Origin: Flaccisagitta enflata
Taxonomy: Eukaryota; Chaetognatha; Sagittoidea; Aphragmophora
Direction of reading: 5' to 3'
DNA length: 64,000 bases
Assembly (NCBI GenBank): GCA_965153355.1
Contig: OZ231126.1
Location: 77,500,001 to 77,564,000, forward strand
A model generated the notes under the pieces. It searched no databases, had not been told where the DNA came from, and saw only the letters and a program-made list of their open reading frames with translations. A program made the position numbers and the translations under genes. Position 1 is the first letter of the stretch, and the number at the start of each line of letters is the position of its first letter. Shown in pieces: positions 38,530 to 64,000 of this stretch.

Positions 38530-39470
38530 TTACCTGAAATAAATTGTCTCTTGAATTGAATCAGCCCTACCAGCCTTTACGTTACCCATCCTAAGCCTCA
38601 AATTCATAAGTCCTCATTGGTTGGATGAATGGATTAACAAACAAAATTCCCCTCGCATTTTGCAGGACTTTGTCCCCTTTAGGACTGCTACCCTGCTTTC
38701 AAGGGCTGACTACACTTGAGAATTCCATAACTCATATATAGTATGAGTTTATTGCTCAAGGGTAATTCCCATCTTGTTCAATTGGACATTGCTCATATTT
38801 CACAATCTCCCTGATAGATGGACTGACAGGTGGGCAGACTAACCATTGGACAAACCAACATACTGGCCCACAGACACAACTTCTCAAGGAGATGTCAGGA
38901 TTGATCATAAAACAGGATAAGACCATGAAAAAAGAAGAAAGGAAAATCCTCCAAAATTCACATGAAAATATCTATGTTTGACAGCCCATAAATTGGTTGT
39001 TTTTCAAGGGATTGACATGAAATTGGTGACGGTTTTAAAGGTATTGAAAAGATCTTTAAAATGGGACCAATCTGACATTTCTAGCTTTATCTGTTCAAAA
39101 GTTATGAGCAAAACAAGTGAAATTGTGAAAGTAGAAGGAAATAAATAATTATCTGGAAAATCGTCCAAAATCTCCATAATCTTGGTTGTTGTTCAACGGA
39201 TTTGCAAAAAATTGGTGCCGGTTGGAAAGATCTTAGAGAGATCTTTAAAATGGGCCGCAAGAATGATTTTGCTGTTTTTTTGCCATGGATTATGCATGGG
39301 TTGATCTACTAGAAACTGCAGAAAACATTGCGGTGCCATAAATCTGTTGTGGCACAGACAGTGCAGTGCCTCTTTCAGAGTCAGGAGTCCGATGCTTTAC
39401 ATGAAATGAGGAACAATTTTCTCTAGATCTCGTCTCGAAAATAGTGTCTTTTTATTGAGCACTCAGAAAG
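38530..39470. other. Unassigned repeats of about 190 bp
   Basis: Two diverged units (38955-39120 and 39150-39260) share TCTTTAAAATGGG and a TTGGTTGTTTTTCAAGG phrase. No gene. Confidence 0.4.
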
Positions 39471-39479
39471 CCATGTTTT

Positions 39480-39630
39480 TTTAGTTGCGGACACGCAATT
39501 CTGTAAGAGGCTTTGTCCGTCCGTTGGTCCGTCCATTGGTCCGTGGTGATCGAGTTGGAAAGTGTGAAAACGCGCATTACCGCCCCTGCCCACCCGTCCG
39601 CAACTGGTATTGGCCATGTATCCGGCCTTG
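39480..39630 (-). mobile_element. Helentron-like element, GCAACT subfamily
   Basis: Minus strand: CAAGGCCGGATACATGGCCA start, 5' motif AGTTGCGGACGGGTGGGC, short core, and hairpin AATTGCGTGTCCGCAACT. This copy is paired in sequence with the one at 32338-32567. Confidence 0.75.
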
Positions 39631-39689
39631 TTTTCAAATGAAACTGTGCACAAATCACGCCATGAAGACTCACGAGCATACGCATAAAG

Positions 39690-40282
39690 AATAGTCGCAA
39701 AAGCGTTAGATGGTCAGCGGTACCCGTTTCCCCTATGTGAGTGTATGTGGGTGTGAGGTGGTTAGAGGGGCAGCGGCCCCGAAGGGGCCAATGACCAATG
39801 CTGTTTTTATTTAGGCTTCAAGGATGGAATTAGGGCCTGGAGGCTGGAATTGGGGCTTTGAGGCTTGGATTAGGGCCTTGAGGTTTGGATTTGAGCTTCG
39901 AGGCTAAGATTTCAGCTTCAAGGCTGAGATTTGAGCTTCAAGGCTGGGATTTGAGCTTTGAGGTTGGGATTTGAGCTTCGGGGCAGGGATTAGAGCTTGG
40001 AAGCTGGTATTTGAGCTTTGAGGCTAGGATTTGAGCTTCAAGGCTGGGATTTGTGCCTTGAGACTGGGATTTGAGGCTAAGGGCTGGGATTTGAGCCCCG
40101 AGGCTGGAATTTTAGCCCGGAGACTGAGATTTGAGCCTCAAGGCTGGGATTTGAGCCTCGAAGCAAGGATTTGAGTCTCGAGACTAGGATTTTGGCCTTG
40201 AAGGGGGGGGGTGGAGAAGAAGGAGAAGGAGAAGAAGAAGGAGAAGAAAGAGAAATTTCCCCTATGTGTGAAAGCATAGGTC
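39690..40282 (+). repeat. Family C minisatellite element, left part
   Basis: Same order of blocks as 23728-24215. It is cut by the palindrome at 40283-41326 and resumes at 41327-41365 (ATCGGCCCCTTCGGGGCCGC). Confidence 0.75.
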
Positions 40283-41326
40283 CGGCCAGAAGTCTCACTT
40301 GCAAAATTCTAAAAAAAAAAAAAAAAAAATGGACCCATCCCAGATTTTTGCACAGGGGACCTAAAAAGGCTGTAGAACAAGATTCTGATGTTCATTTTGA
40401 CCTGACTTGAGCCAAAAAAAAAAGAAACGGTTTTTATTGCAAAAAACGGCTATTTTTCCTAAAGAAATAGTATTAAATGAAATTTTTTTGACTTTTTTTT
40501 ACAGAAACATAAAGTCCCAATAGTAATTGATATTTGAGTGACTCTAGAACAATTTTGAATCGGTCTATGAGGTTCAAAAATAGCATTAAAATGCTCAAAA
40601 ATGAAGAAATGACCTAAAAATAAAAAAATTGTCAAAACTGATGTTTTGGAACAGTTTCTTAGGGTAAAATATGCTGTCAGTATGAATTTCATCGATTTAC
40701 TTAAAAAAACATAGCCATGATAAGCGAAAAACGCAAAACCGCAATATGCAAATGAGGTCAAAGTGCGGTTTTTGCAAAAAATGGCTCTGGAAAGGTAAGT
40801 ACTCAATATCTTATTGTGTTTAGCTTCTGTAAAAAGAAAAAACATGTTTTGCCATTTTTTTCAAAAATCGCACTTTGATCTTATTTGCATATTGCGGTTT
40901 TGCGTTTTGCGTTTTTCGCTTATCACGGCCATGTTTTTTTAAGTAAATCAATGAAATTCATACTGACAGCATATTTTTCCCTAAGAAACTGTTCCAAATC
41001 ATCAGTTTTGACGATTTTTTAATTCTTAGGTCATTTCTTCATTTTTGAGCATTTTAATGCTATTTTTGAACCTCATAGACCTATTAAAAATTGTTCTATA
41101 TTCACTCAAATATCAATTACTATTGGTACTTTATGTTTCTGCAAAAAAAAAGGGCCAAAATATTTCATTTAATGCCACTTTTAGGAAAAAAAGTTTTTTG
41201 CACTAAAACCTGTTTCTTTTATCAAAGTGTCAAATAACATCAGAATCTTGTTCTACATTTGTAAAATCTGGGATGGTCCATTTTTTCATAATTTAAAATT
41301 GAGATTTTCTCCATCGAGATTCCTGG
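40283..41326. mobile_element. 1.04-kb near-perfect palindrome with 8-bp duplication
   Basis: Arms of about 480 bp fold back around a short centre near 40820. CATAGGTC is duplicated at 40275-40282 and 41327-41334 inside the host family C copy. The ends read CCAGAAGTCTC and, inverted, CCAGGAATCTC. A centre-proximal piece (GCATATTGCGGTTTTGCG) is repeated in both arms. No gene is present. Confidence 0.8.
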
Positions 41327-41365
41327 CATAGGTCATCGGCCCCTTCGGGGCCGCTGCCCAAAAAA

Positions 41366-43120
41366 CTTTACAGCATAGCAAAAAAAGTTTGACCCCTTAA
41401 AAAAGACAATAAACGCCTACAGCCCTTCATTTTATGCAGAGATGTGAGATTTCAATTAATACAAAATATTGAGACCATCGAGTGAGCAATTGATTATGCT
41501 ACATTGAGAGGTAATACGGTCCTTGTGATAAGGCTGTGATTTTTTGCTCTTGCATTGATTTAGTTGCTCTTTCTGGACTTTTGTATCATCGAACAATCAC
41601 ATGAAATTGGGAAAAGGATAGTAACAGGAATACCATCTTGGCGCAAAGAAATTACACTACATTAAGTATGGAATGTTGTTCTTTAATACACTGCGAACCA
41701 TAAAAAAAATTACAATGGATAGTTCTCATGAAAAAAATAGTTTATCAACATTTATCTTTTGAGAAATGGAAAGAGTGTCATCAAATGAAGCCAATGTCAC
41801 AAATCCCACTAGTTTTTATCAATTATTTTAGATTTTATGAAAAAAATAAGATAATAGTGTCAGAATCTGTGCGTGAACTGTAAATTCTTTGAAAAAAAAT
41901 AAAAAAGGGACCTTTTTCATTGATTTTTATCATTTCCAGTGCAAGAAATCAATTGAAATCATAGACCATTAGAGAGATATTCAAATAAGGTTTCATTTGC
42001 CGCCAATCTCACATTTCTAGCTCAATTTGTTTAGACACGGCAAAGAAAAGACTGAAGAGTATGCATTTTCAAGTTTGAAAAGGCGCATCATCAAAATGTA
42101 CCCATTTAACTTCAAATGAATGTCATTTCCAAACGAATAAAGCTAGGAGGCTAGGTTTGGTGTAGAATGAAAGATCTTTTGAATTTTTCAAACAGTCACT
42201 GATTTTTTTACTTTCTTCCATTCAAACCATTTTTGTTTAATTGTAAGACAAAAGTCTTGTTTTCTGCATAAAAATTACTTATCCAAAGGTTTTGATATTC
42301 ATTAACCACTAAATTTAGGTCGTACCTAAAATTGGATAGGTGAGTATATGAGTGGAAGCATATACTATACAGGAATAAGTAACTTTTGAATGTTTTGTTT
42401 ATTTTTAGATTTTCAGTCGATTTTGAAAAACATTTTTCTTAAAAAATTTTTTGTAAGATACTTTTTGTTGCACATTTTATGGATATCATAAGAGGAGAAA
42501 AAGATCAATCATTTTTAAAATGTGTGGGATGAAAGAAATCTTTCTTTTGTTATTCATAAAATGTTTAAGTCAAGTAAAAACCTATCAAAATCCATGACAT
42601 TGAGAAAGCCCTTCAAAAAATCTGTCATTTGAGCTGTTCCTGGAGTTACTAAATCATTTGATTTAGAACTTACAATAGTTTTAGTGAAATTTATCCTTTA
42701 CAAACTACAAATAAAATAGGTTGTTTTCCCACTTAGGTTCTGATACATTTGTCTTCATTCTAACATAAAATCCAAATAAATTGATCGAACTTGATGGGAC
42801 TAGTAGCAAATTGTTCATTTTTTGAAGCTCTTTAAAATGCCCATAAATAGCAATTTGATTTGTTAAATATAAACTGTATAAAAATAGTTTGAAAGTTGTA
42901 ACTTTTTTTATGAGTCGCACTGTAAATGAAGATTCAAACTGAGATTGGTCCCAATTCTAAAAGCTTCAAAGTGAGACCAATCTGGAGTCAGCAGCTTCAT
43001 TAAGGATTAAGAAATAGCACTCCTTCAAAAAAACATGTTACTGCTTTTGACAACTGATGCGTTTCTTTCCGTTCAGATAGTAAATTGGCGGGACAATGCA
43101 GGGAATTTCAGACAAGCGTT
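41366..43120. other. AT-rich DNA downstream of CDA
   Basis: No family motif and no long frame. It holds the likely CDA 3' UTR next to 43129. Short repeated words (CCAATCTCACATTTCTAGCT) resemble those at 39075. Confidence 0.4.
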
Positions 43121-43128
43121 TCCGTGTT

Positions 43129-61864
<18,736 letters not shown>

Positions 61865-62326
61865 TTTATCCCTTTGTCGATGTAAGGTTTAAAGGAGAAG
61901 CCTTAACGTCAGTTTTACTTTAAAAAATTTAGTTATATTGTTGTTGTTAATTGGTCGTTAATGTTTGTTATGTTTAAAATGGAACGCGATCAATTTCATG
62001 TAAGAACTATGCCGAAATGACAAAATGTCAAGTTTCCACGACAGTTGTAAGTGGCTGAACGGGCTTATCAGGTTATATCATGTGAACTGATATGTTATCT
62101 TTCTTTTTGTCAACGACGGAATTCCATGTGATTTCAAAATTTGGCCGCGTCTGCGAGAGTTGGTCTTTTGTTCTTCCGTTCTATTAAGGCTGTCCTCTTA
62201 TGGATCATATTGAAAGCTTGGAGGAATTTTTTTTTTGTTTTATAGGTAAGGAAAATAGCAAGGAAGACGCCATTGACTGCCAGGGAATTAAATGTTCAAC
62301 GGAGAGCGAAATTAACTCTCTCTCTC

Positions 62327-62541
<215 letters not shown>

Positions 62542-63263
62542 GGGTGTCGGGGATATTTGACGTACTCTCACTCTCGAACGGGTCCAACTAAACTTCTCTG
62601 GAATGCCTCTTTTGAATTTTGGAAAGAAATGAATTCGTAATTGTTTTGTTTTTCCTCTGAAATTCTTGACGCCGTCGTCTTCTACATTTCACTTTCCATT
62701 TCAGGTGATTTATCCTTTAAAACAGCCCAGCTGAATTACGCGATTTGGTAGTTCAAGAAGCATAGTTTCTTCTCACCAATCATTTCATTGATGATATTTA
62801 CTGGTCTTAGACATCCCCTGGGACTAAGTACCCAACATACATCCTTCATACTTAAGATTTTGAAAGGTTACGTGGCCACAAGTAACGGCAAATCAGCCCT
62901 TTTTTTAGGTCACACTTATGTCACACTTTATATTTACTATGGTAACAACCACAAGAAATCGTCAGGCTTATCCAACTATGGGTCATTTTTGTATCTTTAC
63001 TATCCCTGGGGAAGCACCAAAAAATTGATGGTGATTGGCGGTCATTTACTATGGAAAAAGATCACTCATAGTAAAATTGTCCAGAATCATGATTTTCCTG
63101 ATTTTCACACATAGATGTGTGCAAAAGCCAATATATCATACTCAGAAGCTGATATCAAAAAATTTTTCTTACCTCCATTCAATACAGACATGAACCAGGT
63201 TACATGCCAAATTTCAGACCTTGATGTCCTTTCTAGCCCAAGAAATTGATTTTTTTGTAATAG

Positions 63264-63491
63264 TGTCCGATCGCGTTAACACCCTGTCACGATCGTGTCA
63301 CGCTGCATATCATAGTTATCAAAGTGAAACATAGTTCCCTTTTTAATTTAGTGGATTTTACTTAACATTATGTGAAAGAGCATCAAATCTTATCATAGAA
63401 GCCAAAATTTCAAGTAAATAACCTCGGCCGTTCAGGAGTAATGCTAATTTTTCTGCGCAGATGTCAGTACTGTTGTTAACGCGATCGGACA
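63264..63491. repeat. 228-bp segment with 17-bp perfect inverted ends
   Basis: TGTCCGATCGCGTTAAC at the left and its exact reverse complement at the right, 375 bp before LASP exon 1. It could be a small MITE or a regulatory hairpin. Confidence 0.55.
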
Positions 63492-63866
63492 TTTCCTTCA
63501 GGCTGGTTTATAGGATAAATCGCCTTCATTCTTTGGATTGCGAATACAATTTCAGTTCACAAATGTAAATTGATTGAATTCCTGCGACCGACTTTTCCTT
63601 TGACAGGTCTCCCCAGACGGCTACACTCAGTAATACTTAGATCACTTCCCGGTTTTTTGGGGGCGAACACTTCGGCTTTAAACTATGATTTATCTTGAAA
63701 TTCATTACTGCTACGCGAATCGACCTTAATATTATTATGATCACGCGACATCTGTTACGTTAGATAATAAAAAAAAGGATTTCGTCGCATTTTGGATACA
63801 TCGAAAACGTATCTCTTTTTGAGTATTGACATTTAAAGAAGCAAGGCAAAAAAGATCTGCGCAAAA

Positions 63867-63935
63867 ATGTCTGAAAAGTGCGGCCGATGCGACAAAACGG
63901 TGTATCCCACCGAAAAACTCAAATGTCTGGATAAG
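63867..63935 (+). CDS. LASP1: LIM and SH3 domain protein, first coding exon (partial gene)
   Basis: The 23 codons read MSEKCGRCDKTVYPTEKLKC then LDK and stop at the donor AAG/GTGAGC. They match the N-terminus of LASP/nebulette proteins, where the first LIM zinc finger opens with CxRC and continues VYPTEKxxCLDK. In vertebrate LASP1, to my knowledge, the first coding exon also ends after CLDK. LASP proteins bind actin through nebulin repeats and localise to focal adhesions and other cortical actin sites. Only Cys5, Cys8 and Cys20 of the LIM domain are visible; the rest lies beyond the window. The ATG context GCAAAAATGT has A at -3. The gene is transcribed away from CDA, leaving about 2 kb of shared upstream DNA with a long (CT)n tract. 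The ortholog-level symbol is an inference from 23 residues. Confidence 0.85.
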
Positions 63936-64000
63936 GTGAGCTTTTAGTGCAATGCACACCATACCATCTAGCTCATAAGTATCAGACTGCTTATGAGCTA

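Noticed and set aside
62788-63114. 108-residue reading frame upstream of LASP
   Set aside because: AT-rich with tandem TCACACTT words, no recognised motif and no splice support.

Overview
The window is nuclear DNA of an invertebrate animal. Genes are split by introns with GT/AG boundaries, microsatellites and minisatellites are very dense, and there is no operon structure. Recognisable genes are a cytidine deaminase (CDA), the first exon of a LASP-type LIM protein, the 3' part of an innexin gap-junction gene, a secreted C-type-lectin-domain protein and a secreted Ala/Gly/His-repeat protein. An innexin argues for a non-deuterostome metazoan such as a protostome, cnidarian or ctenophore. I cannot name the species.

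Layout. 1-13 kb: repeats, an orphan Gag-like ORF (3382-4416), a 0.85-kb and a 1.65-kb helentron-like element, palindromic MITEs and a cluster of TACCAC palindromes. 13.5-14.3 kb (-): two-exon lectin gene. 15.4-20.5 kb: a long (CT)n tract, a possible hAT relic and a 2.4-kb palindrome. 20.6-23.2 kb (+): last three recognised exons of an innexin. 23.7-32.1 kb: minisatellites and a 5.2-kb element with CAC termini and a 4-bp target duplication. 33.3-35.5 kb (-): two-exon secreted repeat protein with a TATA box. 36-42 kb: more palindromic and helentron-like repeats. 43.1-61.9 kb (-): a complete four-exon CDA gene. Its first intron carries a 15.65-kb inverted-repeat transposon (45951-61604, 9-bp target duplication) that itself holds younger insertions. 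63.87 kb (+): first coding exon of LASP, divergent from CDA.

Most of the window is a record of nested transposition. Several element boundaries can be fixed to the base from target-site duplications or from an internal empty site supplied by the other arm of a palindrome. The commonest family (about 20 copies) is a short element that begins CAAGGCCGGATACACGGC, has a GTCCGTCGGTC-type minisatellite core and ends in a hairpin followed by CTAA or CTAG. One roughly 10-nt motif occurs three times in each copy (near the 5' end and in both hairpin arms) and changes in concert between subfamilies. That is the architecture of helentron-associated non-autonomous elements.

The genes are unrelated in function (pyrimidine salvage, gap junction, actin-associated scaffold, secreted proteins) and share only their repeat-filled introns, in which simple repeats often sit directly beside splice sites.
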